Shown: in pieces, positions 1-11,307 of the stretch
How positions within the stretch are numbered: the stretch's first letter is position 1
Layout: every line of letters starts with the position of its first letter
Assembly (NCBI GenBank): GCA_026545765.1
Contig: CM048843.1
Coordinates: 22,069,646 to 22,133,645 of the forward strand
Reading direction: 5' to 3'
Source of the DNA: Plantago major
Lineage: Eukaryota > Streptophyta > Magnoliopsida > Lamiales > Plantaginaceae
Length of the DNA: 64,000 nt
Notes under the pieces: model-generated
What the model was told of the DNA's origin: nothing
The model's database searches: none
The model's input: only the letters and a program-made list of their open reading frames with translations
Position numbers and translations under genes: made by a program

Positions 1-2292
1 AAGTTGATCGGCTCAAGGGTTTACCTTGTGTATGGTATGATGCTGAACAATCTTCAAGAATAAAGATCATTGCATGAGCAATGGTTCATTAAGAATGGAT
101 TTGAGTCTAGTTGAACATGCACTCTTAGTAGACTACTGTCCGAATGCTGCTTGATAACCTCCAATATAGTGATTTTAAGCAAGTCAACTTGAGTCGAGTA
201 TTACAGTAGAATTTAGACTCGACATGACTAGCTCATTAAAGAAATAAAATTAAAATTGAACTCAAGTTCTAGCAAGCTAGGGCAACTTGTCACGAATTCG
301 ACTAATTCAATACTCAATATAAGAGTATAATATAGGTAAAATAAAGTAAAAAAAAATAATATAAAAATTTAATACATGATATAAAAGGACTAAACTAGTA
401 TTGACCCTTCATAGTTTGTTTAGATAAACTAGGGAAGACCATAGTTCCAAGTTCCAACTAGACTCATTTACCGTATATAGTGAGTTGTTAGATAAACTGG
501 TTTCTTTTTTGTTTATTCTCCAGGTCTTTTTTTAGGTCCTTATATAAGTTGGTCTTTTAGAATAATTAGTAGCAAACTTTAGATATTAGTTGCCCGTAGA
601 GCTTTGTATGTACATTGATAACTAAAACCCATCTCGGAGAGTTATACACCCTTAGTAGAAAAGAAGTTGTCCACTTTAATTTTCGGCACAATATAAAATA
701 TTATAATTTCTTTTTTAAAATATACACATCGCTTTGATCTCCCATATACTTTCTCTCGTGGTGCAATTAATTTCATCCACATTAATTTTGCATTACGTCA
801 CATCTTTTAAGAAAGATCTGTATAATTATCTGGGATGGAGTGGTACATTTAAGAAAAATGGTGACTATGTGTATTTATTTAAAAAATTCATAATATATCT
901 CCAAATGTAGATTCTAATCCATGGAAGTAAATAAGGCAATTACTATTATAAGCATTAGAAATACTCATGATCTTGACAAAATTGCATGGATCTATGACCA
1001 TAGTATATTCTTTCTTTTTGTTACTTTTTTTTCTTCCCGAAAGCACCATTATAAATATATTACACATATTATTACATCATACATGCAGATTTATGAATTA
1101 TATTTTGGTAGTGGGGTACTCTCGGGAAAAAGAAGGGAAAAAAAATGGAATAGGATTACAGATTACTCGAGTTTTTTTTTGTCAATTTACTTTCCCATGT
1201 TAAATAAATCTGACAGACCATTTATTACATATTGAAACACATTTATTTCTACGAAATTCATGAAATAAAAAATCCTGAAAACGTATTCAAGTAAACCCAA
1301 AGGGAAAAAGTGGAACTACTAATTTTTTCTTCATTATTTCAAGATGATACAAAATCAAACAAAATTAAATACTGAATTTGTCTCTGTTACTTGGAAGAAG
1401 CAACAATTTGGGTCCTACATGAAATGATGACTATTCAATTGAAATTTGTTTGTGAAAGTACATTTTACTGAATTTTGAAACTCTTACGGTTGTGGTCCTG
1501 TAAATTATTAAATCATTAAACTAGTCCAACAGCAATAAACCGAGTGAAGATTCTTTCATATTAAAGTTTGTGTTTATTGCACTTCCACCCCAGTTCAAAC
1601 TTTTGTTTTACCCTTTGTCTCATCCTATACTTATTTGGGGCCCTACTTATTTAATCCAACACCAATTGAAATTTGCAGAAGTAGATTATAATTCATACAA
1701 GAACTTAATACATTTATTGACGCATAATTTTAAGTAAAATATTAAACTAAATGATACTATGATAACAGTTGGTTTTTTAGAGGCAAATTATATTAGTTTG
1801 TGTGTAATTTTAATTTTTTATTATTGTGGCAGTTTTCTTTTAAATAATAATAATATATGGAGTTTTATAGTATAAATGTATAAAATTAGGTGGTAAGAAT
1901 GTACCAATGTACAACAAAGTAATAGCCGCGTTCTTGTTAGACCACTTACAGAATAGCACAAACCCATGAAAAGCAAAAACCGGAAAAAAACAAACAAAAA
2001 AAATAACACAAGTTTCAAGCAAGTTTTTGGCCTTGAGTTATCTAGTGCTTATGGTCGACCTACACCAGCTCTTTCTTTCTAATTTTACACTTAATGTGTG
2101 TTTGCGAGTACTTTGTAAACAAATGTTGGTTATCCTTGCACTCCATTAAAAATGCATAATTTTTCATTTTTGGTATTTCATTAATCAATTCCTCATCCGT
2201 AAATATTATTTTTTATCCCACTAACTTACTATTTATTATTGTCTTTACCGTATTCACTTTATTTCTTACTTTATCATCATTTACATCTTTAT
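1..2292. other. AT-rich intergenic DNA, no gene seen
   Basis: Low-complexity AT-rich sequence. The longest open frames (around 921-1235 and 1821-2022) have skewed composition, no recognisable motif and no supporting splice context, so I treat them as chance. No tRNA, rRNA or complete mobile element was recognised here. Confidence 0.6.
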
Positions 2293-2294
2293 TA

Positions 2295-2554
2295 CTCCCT
2301 CCGTTTCACTAAAAGTGAAACAATTGTGTTGGACATAATTTTTAAGAAAAATGTATAGGAATATTTGTCCCCAAAAATATGTGATGGAGAATGAGTATGA
2401 GATATTAATTGAGTGTAAAAGTACATGTGGGTCCGAAAATGTATGGTTATAAATGAGTTTTATTATAAAATTAATTTCCATAAATGGAAATGTAACTTTT
2501 TTAGTGAAACGTCCAAAACGGAAAATTGTAACACTTTTAGTGAAACGGAGGGAG
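2295..2554. mobile_element. Stowaway-like MITE (Tc1/mariner type)
   Basis: A 260-bp non-coding element. It begins CTCCCTCCGTTTCACTAAAA and ends with the inverse complement of that sequence. The dinucleotide TA lies on both sides (2293-2294 and 2555-2556), which is the target duplication of this superfamily. Terminal CTCCCTCCGT is the usual Stowaway signature in plants. It has no coding capacity and would depend on a mariner-like transposase elsewhere. The termini match almost perfectly, so the insertion looks fairly recent. Confidence 0.85.
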
Positions 2555-2556
2555 TA

Positions 2557-2801
2557 GTCTCGGTATAAGTTTTTCACTGATTTTATGTCACTTTCCCAAC
2601 TTTGACTACGAATTAATCTTAAACTGCAAATATAAAATGTTCAATTTTTTTTTTATATAATGAAACTTGAGGGGCTAAATTTTCATTATATAATTTAATT
2701 TAACATTTTACATTTGCAGTATAAGATTAATTCGTAGTCAAAGTTGAAAAAGTTTGACTGTAAAAAGTCAAAGTGGAAAACTTATATCGAGACGGAGGAA
2801 G
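2557..2801. mobile_element. Second Stowaway-like MITE, left tip missing
   Basis: The right end reads, inward, CTTCCTCCGTCTCGATATAAG and is followed by TA at 2802-2803. The left end begins GTCTCGGTATAAG directly after the TA of the neighbouring MITE, so the expected CTCCCTCC tip is absent. Internally, sequence around 2599-2625 is the inverse of sequence around 2725-2755 (attaatc/gattaat with the flanking tagtcaaagt arms), so the element is a long foldback. It is a different subfamily from its neighbour. The missing eight bases are probably a deletion caused by the abutting insertion. Confidence 0.75.
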
Positions 2802-2803
2802 TA

Positions 2804-3198
2804 TAATACAACAACAGACTAATTCAAGAGAATGAAAATGTTGCATGAGCCCTTGTTTAGTTTATAGACTATTGTATTTGACAATTCACTTCAATTTTCT
2901 TATTTAAAAGGATTAACTAGTTATTTTTTATATATTTTATATTTATCAAAACATTTATTAAACAACTTCGTACATATCAATTAACTTATAAAATCAATTA
3001 ACTTATCATATATATAATAGCGGGGGGTTTGGAACTTAATTTATTTGTGGTGTGAGTGTGTGACAATTCAGTCCTTTTCTTTTATTTTTCTATAATTGTC
3101 ATTCACATTGATTTGCAGTGTTTATTTAATTCGCTTAGATTCTATTTCTAATCATGTTCATCATCATCCTCGTCTGGAAAATTCGACCCCAGGATTAC
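2804..3198. other. Intergenic, nothing recognised
   Basis: AT-rich sequence between the MITE pair and the CACTA flank. No coding or repeat signature was seen. Confidence 0.5.
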
Positions 3199-3221
3199 CC
3201 CCGGTAGTCTCACCCTCTCAC
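3199..3221. repeat. Left arm of inverted repeat outside the CACTA ends
   Basis: The 23-base segment starting CCCCGGTAGTCTCACC is matched as an inverse complement at 10960-10982 with one mismatch. The similarity continues inward for a few bases (TGTAGCA against CGTAACA). The arm lies 34 bases outside the left CACTA tip, whereas the right arm is only a few bases outside the right tip. It is not part of the usual CACTA terminus. Confidence 0.8.
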
Positions 3222-3281
3222 TGTAGCAGTAGGTTCCACACTGTGGGTCCCATTGCACTACAAGAAAACTTGGAAAAAACG

Positions 3282-3605
3282 ACGTTATGGGGCGACGGAT
3301 TTTATCCGTCGCCCCATAACGACGGATCGGTAAACTGGGCGACGGAATCTATCCGTCGCCCAGTTTGGCGACGGATAATAGTTATCCGTCGCTTATTAGC
3401 GACGGATAACTTATCCGTCGCTAACTTGGGCGACGGATAACTATTTATCCGTCGCCCAAGTTTGACTTTTTTAAAAAAAAAAAAGAAAAATTTTTTTTTT
3501 TTAAAACTGGGCGACGGATAGATTATCCGTCGCCTTATAGCGACGGATACCTATCCGTCGCCATTTGGGCCGACGGATCGATTCTGGGCCGACGGACACG
3601 TGTCC
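3282..3605. repeat. CACTA left subterminal palindromic repeats
   Basis: At least six inverted pairs of the word GCGACGGAT with ATCCGTCGC, spaced by 2-20 bases, so each pair can fold as a hairpin. One block near 3570-3605 uses a GGCCGACGGA variant. This density is the expected subterminal region where CACTA transposase binds. A homopolymer-rich A/T tract at about 3465-3505 splits the array. Confidence 0.85.
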
Positions 3606-4420
3606 GTCGGCCCAGAATTTCCTAATTTCACCGGACAGAGAGGCAGAGCCTCATTTTCTTCATCTTCTCCCTTCTTCTTCCTCATTCTCTTCTTTTCCTC
3701 TCTTCGGTTTCCGGTGAATTGTTCGTTATTCCGGCCAATCTTGGTGCCTAATCGAAGCTAGTGGGACAAGGAGTTTGTTTCTTCGATCAATTTCAGATTT
3801 CTACCGATTAATCAAGGTATTTTGGCTAAAACCCTAGTTTTTTAAAATTTGGGGATTTTGTTTATTTTGATTAATTTGAGCAATTATATGTATATATGAT
3901 AAGTATGTAGTAGTTAGTTTAGTTAATTTGATTAATTATATGTAATTTGTTCAATTTGATAGTTAGTTTAATTAATGATATGAATGTATGTAGTATGTTA
4001 ATTAAGTTTGGTATGTATGAATGTATGTAGTTAGTTTGATTTGTGTGTTAAGTATATATAGTTAGTTTAGTTAATTTGATATGTTTGTTAAGTATAGAAG
4101 TATGTAGTTTTGATTTGATAAATTTGTATGTTAAGTATGTAATTTGATATGAATATATGTAGTAATTCGATATGTATAGAGTAATTAGTTAATTTGATAT
4201 GTATGTTAAGTATATAATATATGTACTAAGAGGTTGAAATGGTTAAATTATATTCCCAATTTTGTAAATATCGAACACTTAATTAATAATTAATTTATAA
4301 GCAACATATAATAATTAACAATTAACCTCTACAATCTTCTTATCCAATTGGAATCGATCTAATAAATTAAATACGATCTAATCAATTGAACGTCTCAGTT
4401 AAAAATAAAGTATATATACA
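3606..4420 (+). other. Likely 5' leader and intron of the CACTA transposase
   Basis: A pyrimidine-rich leader (about 3650-3710) is followed by AAACCCTAG near 3830, a telo-box word common in plant leaders. After that comes a low-complexity stretch (3880-4240) built from variants of TATGTAGTTAGTTTGAT and TATGTTAAGTATA. No coding signal was seen. I infer that it is the untranslated leader and first intron of the transposase gene. Confidence 0.4.
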
Positions 4421-4880
4421 ATGAATTCACCGTTCATGGATGTACGATCGCACGGGCGTAAATGGCGAGTTTGTAGGAGTTTTGTAGAAGGGTTAAAGGT
4501 TTCATCTCGTTGCCATGGGACGTCCGGTTTGTACAATTGGGGGTTGATAAAGTGTCCTTGCACATTGGAAACCCGCAGAAAGCAATTTATGACGCCTACA
4601 GATTGGAGCACTTATGACGTTATGGATTCATGCCCGAGTATCATGTATGGATTCATCACGGTGAGGAAGCACCGTCCATGTCATACCTCCAATGGAGGAG
4701 AGGCGGGTTTGGGGCCGCCTATCGAGTGCTTTTCCGCTTGTCGGAACATGTGAATGGTGTATTGGGAGGAGGATGTAGATCTGTTGGAATGCAAGTTCTG
4801 TGGTAGGAGCGCCACAAGTGATGAGGAGGGGGTGCATGAGAATGAGGAGTTTGATCCGTTTGTCTCTAAGCTTGTATAAC
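4421..4880 (+). pseudogene. CACTA transposase-associated N-terminal domain, copy 1
   Basis: The frame from ATG 4421 reads a Transpos_assoc-like domain: a GLIKCPC-type cysteine motif (here WGLIKCPC), then a segment corresponding to the GF..Y..W region. After a frame change at about 4750 comes MYWEEDVDLLECKFCGR with a CxxC pair, typical of the stretch before the TNP2 core. The same two blocks recur at about 5040-5270 and 5795-5880, so this is a duplicated start of the transposase gene. Copy 2 continues into the catalytic part, which makes this copy redundant. It is broken by frameshifts. Confidence 0.6.
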
Positions 4881-5039
4881 TAGTAATCATTAGTTTATAT
4901 ATATATGAAACCAAACATTATGGTAAAATTGAAGTGATGTAACTTATATTATGTAATGCCGTAACAATTGATCGGAGCTAATATAACTTATATTACGAGC
5001 AATTGATTGAATTATTGTGAAATTGATTTATTATCGTAA

Positions 5040-8000
5040 ATGAAAGAACTCGATCTAATGAATTCAAACGTGTCGTTATTATCTAATTATTCAATGAATA
5101 CCGATCGTGGATGGATGTATTGTGCACTCTCAATGGCGAGTTCAATGGAGTTTTCCGAAAGGGTTGAAGGTTTCATTGAATTTGCAATGTCAACCGCTTG
5201 TGTAAAGGATGGGTTGATAAAGTGTCCTTGTGCAATGAAACAAAGGCGTAAACAAGCAATACGTGACTCCTAAAGTGGTAGTCCAAAGACTTGAGGAAAA
5301 ATGGATTCTACTGCGTATCGTATGGAATCATCATGGTGAGGAAGCAAGACCGTCAATACATATGACCAATACGTATAACGTGGAAGGAAGAGAAAAATGA
5401 ACAAGTCGGGAACAATCCCAATCAAGGTGATGCTATTCGAGCTCGAGTCGAACAAATGGTGTACGATCTTTGTAGGGCGGAGTTCAGGACACAACCAACA
5501 TCAAACCGAGGTGGAGGTGGAGGAACCACCGAATCCCGAGGATCGGTTGTTCTTTGACTTGTTAGAATCATCAAGGAAGCCGGTTTACCCGGTGTAAGCT
5601 CACCGAGTTGTTTTGTTATCTCGGCTAATGAGTTGTAAGGCTAATGGCCGTTAATCAAACGAGCTTCAATGAATGGGTTGACGTAATGTCGGACCTTTGT
5701 CTGAAGAAAACCTAGTTCCCACCAACTTTTACCAAGCGAAGAAAAAGATGCGGGATTAGGGTTCACTGTGGTAACCATAGATCGTTGTCCTAAAATGTGC
5801 ATGATATATTGGGAGGAGGATGCATCTAATAGAATGCAAGTTACGTGGTAAGGAACGTACAAGCGTTACAAGGAGGGGCGCAAAGAAACGACAAAAGAAA
5901 AATCTCTCATAAGAAAATGTGGTACTTCCTCTAGCACCTCGTTTGAAAAGATTGTATGCTTCAAGTGCTTCATGGATAAAATGCGGTGGCACAAGGAGCG
6001 AGTAATCTCGGATAATGTCAAGGTGGTAGAATGGACCATCCGCAGACTCACCCGCATGGAAATCGTTTGACAAGACATATCCAGAGTTTGCAGCCGAATC
6101 TAGAAATGTACGTTTGGGACTTTGTACGGATGGTTTTAACCTGTTCGGTAGTGAACGTAAATACTCTTGTTGGCCAGTTATGCTCACTGCATAATCGCCC
6201 CGTGAGTGCATGAAGGAGCCATTCATGTTTCGATCGCATTGGTGCTCGGGCCGAAAGATCATGGATCGACGTTGGATGTTTTCTTGCAACCCCTAATCAA
6301 GGAGCCGATCGAGTTGTGGACGGATGGTATCCTGCATATGATGTGTCGACAAAAAGAACTTCACCTTGAGAGCTCTTCTTTGGACCGTGAGTGACTTCCT
6401 GCATACTCCATGCTATCCGGAAGGAAAACATCGTGAAATATGCATGTCCACATTGCTTGGAGGATACAGATGCATTTAGGCGAAGGGTAGTGGAAAATTT
6501 TGTTGGTTTGATTGTCATCGAGGTTGCTAGAAAGTGACCATCCGCTCAGAAGAACAAGGATCAATTCTTGAAAAATAAAGTCACAACAAAAAAGCCCGGA
6601 TAAGACTTCTTGGTGCACAAATTCTTGCGAGATTGATAGATTGGGTCTTATGAAGGTGACCGAGCTTGGGTGGATGAAGCATAACGAGAAAATTGGTAAA
6701 AATGTGGTTGGAGGAAGAGAAGCATCTTGGGACTTGCTTTATCGAGCGGTCTTCTTATCCGTCACAACTTAGATTTCATGCACATTGAGAAGAACGTGTT
6801 CGAGAACTTATTCAATACACTTTGCAACATTGAGGGAAAACAAAGGACCATGAAGTCTAGATCCGAGTTGTCGACGTGGTGTAAAAGGCCCGAGTTGACA
6901 AAGAAGGATGAGAATGGTAAGTGGTCGAAGCGTGCTACACAATTGACAACGCTTCTAGGTCAATTTTGTTTGATTGGGTGAGGGCATTGAGTTTCCCATA
7001 ATTACGCCTCAAATTTAGAGAGGTGTGGATTTGAAGAAGACAAAGGTTTATGGGATGAAGAGTCACGATCATGTGTTCATGGAGAGGCTTATCCGGTAGC
7101 ATTTCGAGAGCTTCGGCGAAACACGATGGACCGCTATCACCGAGTTGAGCTTATTTTTCAAAAATTTAGGCACAAGGGTGGTTCATGACAAAGTGTTGGA
7201 AAATCTTGAAAAGAACATACCATTGATTTTATGCAAGCTCGAGCGTATCTTTCCACCGAGCTGGTTTGATTCTATGGAGCACTTGCCGTGCACCTTCCAC
7301 ATGAAGCGAGACTTCTTGGACGGTTCAAGATCGATGGATGTATCCATTCGAGAGGTACTTGGGGAAATTGAAGAAGTATGTCAACAACAAAGGTAAACTC
7401 AAGGATCGATTGCCAATGCCTACATTCGAGAGGAAACGCAACCTTCGCTCTTATTACTTTGATGAACACGTCCCTACGAAGACAAAGAAGGCCGGCTCGA
7501 AATGCGTATACATTCGTAGTTCAAGCGGATGATGAGTTTTCCTATCTGTCTTCGTGGTATCAGGAGACCTCTTGGTGCGACTAAGAAAGAATATCTTACG
7601 GATAAAGAGTTGAAAGCTTTCAATATTATGTCCTCACGAATTGTGCTGAGGTTGACCAGTATATGGTACTATTTGCGAGGTCAGCAACCATTTATTTAAA
7701 TTTTAATATAGCTACGCAAGTCTCTACTTCAATTATAGACTTATCAATGAATCAATGTTTGCGCTTTTTCAAAAGCGTTGTTTGGAAGAAAATCCTCGGA
7801 TGACAGAGGATACACTAGAGGAACTACTTGACTCAAAAATTCCTCTGAATTTCCAGATTGGTTCCAGAGTATGTCCTAATCCTATTAACAACGTCACATG
7901 CATATACTTAAAGGCTCTCGCAGAGGGTCCATTCAAAAGGTCTACACATTCCTGTGTTATATAGTCATGGCCTTAGGTTCCACACGATCGAATGTAACAC

Positions 8001-8480
8001 GGCCATGGCGACAAGCAACTCGGTGTGTGTTAATGGTGCGTAAGAGTATGGAGACGCTACTTTGTTTGATTTCCAGCAAGCTAAAACGAATTGTGAGGAT
8101 TGAATATTCGGATTGCCATTTAAACGAACCTTCTTGTTTGACGTTGAGTGGTATGATCCTAATCCGAGGTACGAGGAAGAACGAGCGGTTTGAAATGGTT
8201 GATGTGAACCAAAAGAAGAGGTACCGAACCAAGTATGAACCATTTATTCGGCGACTCAAGCACGACAAGTGGTGTTTCTTGAATATCCAATGAAAACGCG
8301 ATAAGGGGAATGGTTAGTCGCGGTACCTATTCGTGTTTCGCCAAAGTGGAGTACATTGAAATACGACTCGATTAACTCGTACCAACAAGAGGATGTCGAT
8401 AAACAAGCGAAGATCCCATAGAAGCGATGATGAGCTGTTTGATCCGCACGAGGACCAATATGTAGTCTTAGAGGACGGCG
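5040..8480 (+). pseudogene. CACTA TNP2-like transposase, degenerate
   Basis: Order of recognisable blocks: Transpos_assoc-like domain (DRGWMY, then ERVEGFIEF, then GLIKCPC, 5100-5240). Then the TNP2 core from about 6030, with the words WKSFDKTYPEFA, LGLCTDGFN, CWPVMLT and LDVFLQPLIKE lying in different frames. Then HNLDFMHIEKNVFEN (about 6757-6801), strongly diagnostic of CACTA transposases. Then a DUF4218-like part with LERIFPPSWFDSMEHLP and MYPFERYLGKLKKYV (7235-7385). Finally a DUF4216-like tail (EWYDPNPRYEEER, then VDVNQKKRY, about 8150-8240). An intron-like AT-rich gap sits at about 7680-7745. Repeated frameshifts and stops mean no full protein can be made. The protein would cut and move the element by binding its ends. 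Confidence 0.82.
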
Positions 8481-8585
8481 ATAACGGTATATTATGTGTA
8501 TTATGAGTAATTATATGTTATTATAATCATTATATATTATAACTCGTACTAACACATTTTTATTGATTTATTACATTTTTTGCAG

Positions 8586-10490
8586 ATGTCATGACAGAGG
8601 CCGTCACCTATCGTCCCCCCACGCAATGCAAGACATGATAGTGGTGGGTCGGGACACCGTCGAACGAGGAGGGCTCAAGATCGTGACAAGAAGTCTCGGA
8701 TTCTGAGACCCCGGCAGAGAGAGCAGTGGCTCTACCAAATCGGCCGGACACATGCGGGAGTACGACCACAACGATTGTCCCTACCTCGTGTTCGATCCAA
8801 ACCATCCCAACGTCCACGGGACGGCTTGCTGTGATTTTCCCTATTGGTCCCGCCAAGTAAGTATTATACATTCTTCTTAAATATCTAAAACATAACGATA
8901 ATGATAGTTGACAAGTATAAATTTGTACTAAAGTAATGCATATTCGCTTTCTTGTATCTTATACATTGACAACGACTTATGGCCTCGGGAGGTGCACAAC
9001 AAACTAGGTGACATCTTCCGAGGTGAGAGAGCCACCAAGGTGGTGGTGAGTGTTGGAGCCACATCTCGAGCGCATGAGGGCCGAGTACCGATGAAATGAG
9101 GTAAGTTAAAATATGACATTCATTTGTTTGTAATTATAATTAATCGCTTTTAATATGAGTGGTATGTTAGCCACTGTATGTGAGTGGTATGTTAGCCACT
9201 TTATTTTGGTGATATGTTAGTCACCATTGTGTTAGTAAATTTTAGGACAATGTGAGGTATGTTAGCCATGTATGTGAGTGGTATGTTAGCCACTTTATTT
9301 GGGTGATATGTTAGTCACCATTGTGTTAGTAAATTTTAGGACAATGTGAGTGGTATGTTAGCCACTTTATTTGGGTGATATGTTATGCTTCATTGTGTTA
9401 GTAAATTTTAGGACAATGTGAGTGGTATGTTAGCCACTATATGTGAGTGGTATGTTAGCCACTATATGTGAGTGTTATGTTAGCCACTTTATTTGGTTGA
9501 TATGTTAGTCACCATATCTCGTTATGTTGTTAGGACATGTATTGACTTTGGATGTTGTATGAAATTGGGAATGTAGAAGGAGTACTTCATTCCAAGAGGT
9601 TGATCCCACAGATCCGGGCGTGTTACGACTGGGATCCAAACTGCATGAGGATATGGTCTCAGACGGAAGGCCATTCGGGATCGGGTGGCCCAATCCTCCA
9701 CGAGTTGATGCAACGAGTGGGCCTTTGGGATGCTCATCGCCGAATCGATGTCCGTGACGTTGCTTGGACCAACAGTAACCGCATCCCGATCGACACGGGC
9801 AGAAGGGCCGTTCACCACCTGGGAGGCGATCTCACATCGATTATTATCAATCGGTGCGTATATGTGTTTTGCAATCTAGCATTACGTGTATGCTCTATTA
9901 CTTGTAGATGTTAAATTGTTGACTAGATCTGGTTTGATTCAGGTGGCACGGGGGGAGGTGACATCCAAGTATGCCATCTTCAAGAAGGCCAAGGTAAGGG
10001 TATGGACCATTGTCAGCATCGTCTATTGCGGTATGTTTATGTTGCTTAAAGTTCATATTTGTACACTATTACAAGTTACTTTTTAAAACAAGAATCGATC
10101 ATTATATCTGCTATTTACGATTTCAGCCGAGGTTGATGCTCGGTGGCGAGGCGGTGAGGACGACGGGTGATGTGTTGTCAACAAGTTGACAACATCTTCC
10201 TAGAGGTCAACAAACCGGACAAGAAAGGACGAATATATGGACTCGGAGCCTTGGTTTGCAATCGGCTAGTCCGTGCTCTCATCATCGCCCCAAGATCAGA
10301 CGTCCGGTTTACACACAGGACCAGGTCTCGGAAATGGTGCAGTCGCAGGTCCGGGAACAGGTTGCAGCTCTAACTCAAGAGATGGAGTGGCATGACAGAG
10401 AACGAAGGGAGGAGAACGAGCGCCTTGATTCTGATGATGGAGCGATTCATGTCCCAGCCCGCCATCACCCACCCCCACCCCGTCGATAGC
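8586..10490 (+). pseudogene. CACTA second gene (TNP1/Transposase_24-like), degenerate
   Basis: Exon-like pieces separated by AT-rich introns: an Arg-rich N-terminal part (8586-8860), a short piece at 8960-9100, a central piece (9550-9860) with ..WDPNCMRIWSQTEG, a piece around 9950-10030 (ARGEVTSKYAIFKKA), and a C-terminal piece (10120-10489) with KKGRIYGLGAL-type text, a TQDQVSEMVQSQV heptad-like stretch and a Pro/His-rich tail. This layout fits the Transposase_24 / TNP1 protein that binds subterminal repeats in En/Spm elements. Frames change between and within pieces, so it is non-functional. The family call rests on order and position more than on strong motifs. Confidence 0.55.
9156..9510. 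repeat. Minisatellite of stem-loop units inside a CACTA intron
   Basis: Two alternating units share the loop TATGTTAG. One has stem AGTGG/CCACT (about seven copies, some degenerate), the other stem GGTGA/TCACC (about three copies). Longer periods are visible, with a spacer reading TTGTGTTAGTAAATTTTAGG repeated three times. The loop is constant while both stem arms change together. It lies in the intron-like gap of the second CACTA gene. Confidence 0.85.
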
Positions 10491-10663
10491 TAGTTATGTA
10501 TCTCGTATGTTGATTTTTTTCATATTTACACTTGTTTGGATAATTTCTCCATTCAATATTACTTTTTATTCATTGAAACATTTTTCAGACATTATTGATT
10601 TATTATCGAACATTATATTGATTAAATAGGTGAACTACGAAAAATAGGGATTAATATGAAATA

Positions 10664-10945
10664 AATAGTGACGGAATTAGTGACGGAATTCAAGGATTGG
10701 AATTAGTGACGGAATTTCAAATTCCCACTAGTCCAATTAAAATATTTAGCGACGGATAGAATCTATCCGTCGCTAAATTTCTAATTAAAAAAAAATCGAC
10801 AAATAATCCGTCGTCAACTGTCATGAATGGACGACGGATTGTTATCCGTCCACAGCTTCAGGGGGCGATTTTCTATCCGTCGCCCGATCCGCCGCTGAGC
10901 CGACGCGGATAGTCGTAGCTGACGGATCTATCCGTCACAGCCGAT
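10664..10945. repeat. CACTA right subterminal repeats
   Basis: It starts with three direct copies of AGTGACGGAATT (10667-10717). Then come inverted GACGGAT/ATCCGTC pairs (10750-10770, 10830-10850, 10873-10885, 10905-10937). Same word as on the left side but more diverged, consistent with the more decayed right tip. Confidence 0.8.
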
Positions 10946-10959
10946 TTTGAAGTGTTACG

Positions 10960-10982
10960 GTGAGAGGGTGAGACCACCGGGG
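10960..10982. repeat. Right arm of inverted repeat outside the CACTA ends
   Basis: Inverse complement of 3199-3221 with one mismatch. It starts six bases beyond the right CACTA tip. See the left arm entry for the asymmetry. Confidence 0.8.
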
Positions 10983-11035
10983 TCTAACAAACCTCCTTGT
11001 CTATACACATATTGCTATTTTCCATGTGATATGAT

Positions 11036-11299
11036 CAGGGCCGGCTAAGGACCTGTGCGGGTGGGCGCCACCGGAAATTTTAGGGTCCCAAATTTTGCAA
11101 CATCTATATATATATTATGTATTTATGTTCATAAGTGTAATGAAACATGTTGTGGTGTAATGACATAAGTCTTAGACAGTAGTATGCTTGATGTTTTAGG
11201 TTCGAGACCTATTATTTATTTATATTATATTATACAACTATTATTCGGAGACTCTCTTAAAATGTCGCACGAGCCCCTAAAATATGTGAGACGCCCATG
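11036..11299. mobile_element. hAT-type MITE, 264 bp
   Basis: It is flanked by a perfect 8-bp direct repeat GATATGAT at 11028-11035 and 11300-11307, the hAT target-duplication length. The tips are short and imperfect: CAGGGCCGGC on the left and CATGGGCGTC read inward from the right. Inside lies GGTTCGAGACC (about 11201), which resembles a pol III B box, without a convincing A box. It is non-coding. A related tip occurs at 26348. Confidence 0.8.
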
Positions 11300-11307
11300 G
11301 ATATGAT

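Larger units (their letters stand above)
3256..10954 (+). mobile_element. Degenerate CACTA (En/Spm) DNA transposon
   Basis: The left tip is CACTACAAGAAAA. The right tip, read inward, is CACTTCAAAATC, a diverged version. Flanking trinucleotides TTG (3253-3255) and TTA (10955-10957) fit a mutated 3-bp target duplication. Both ends carry clustered copies of GACGGAT and its complement, the transposase-binding type of subterminal repeat. Inside are remains of the two usual genes: a TNP2-like transposase (about 4.4-8.5 kb) and a TNP1-like second gene (about 8.6-10.5 kb). Both have several frameshifts and stops, so the copy is not autonomous, though it could be mobilised if the ends still work. Length (7.7 kb) is normal for the superfamily. 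Confidence 0.88.

Noticed and set aside
921-1235. Open frame of 104 codons in AT-rich DNA
   Set aside because: Composition-driven (Phe/Ile/Tyr-rich), overlapped by another frame, no motif.
5756-6289. Open frame of 177 codons on the minus strand
   Set aside because: Antisense of the CACTA transposase core, whose motifs are clear on the plus strand.
9156-9510. CRISPR-like array
   Set aside because: Plant nuclear context, irregular spacers, no cas genes; it is a minisatellite within a transposon.
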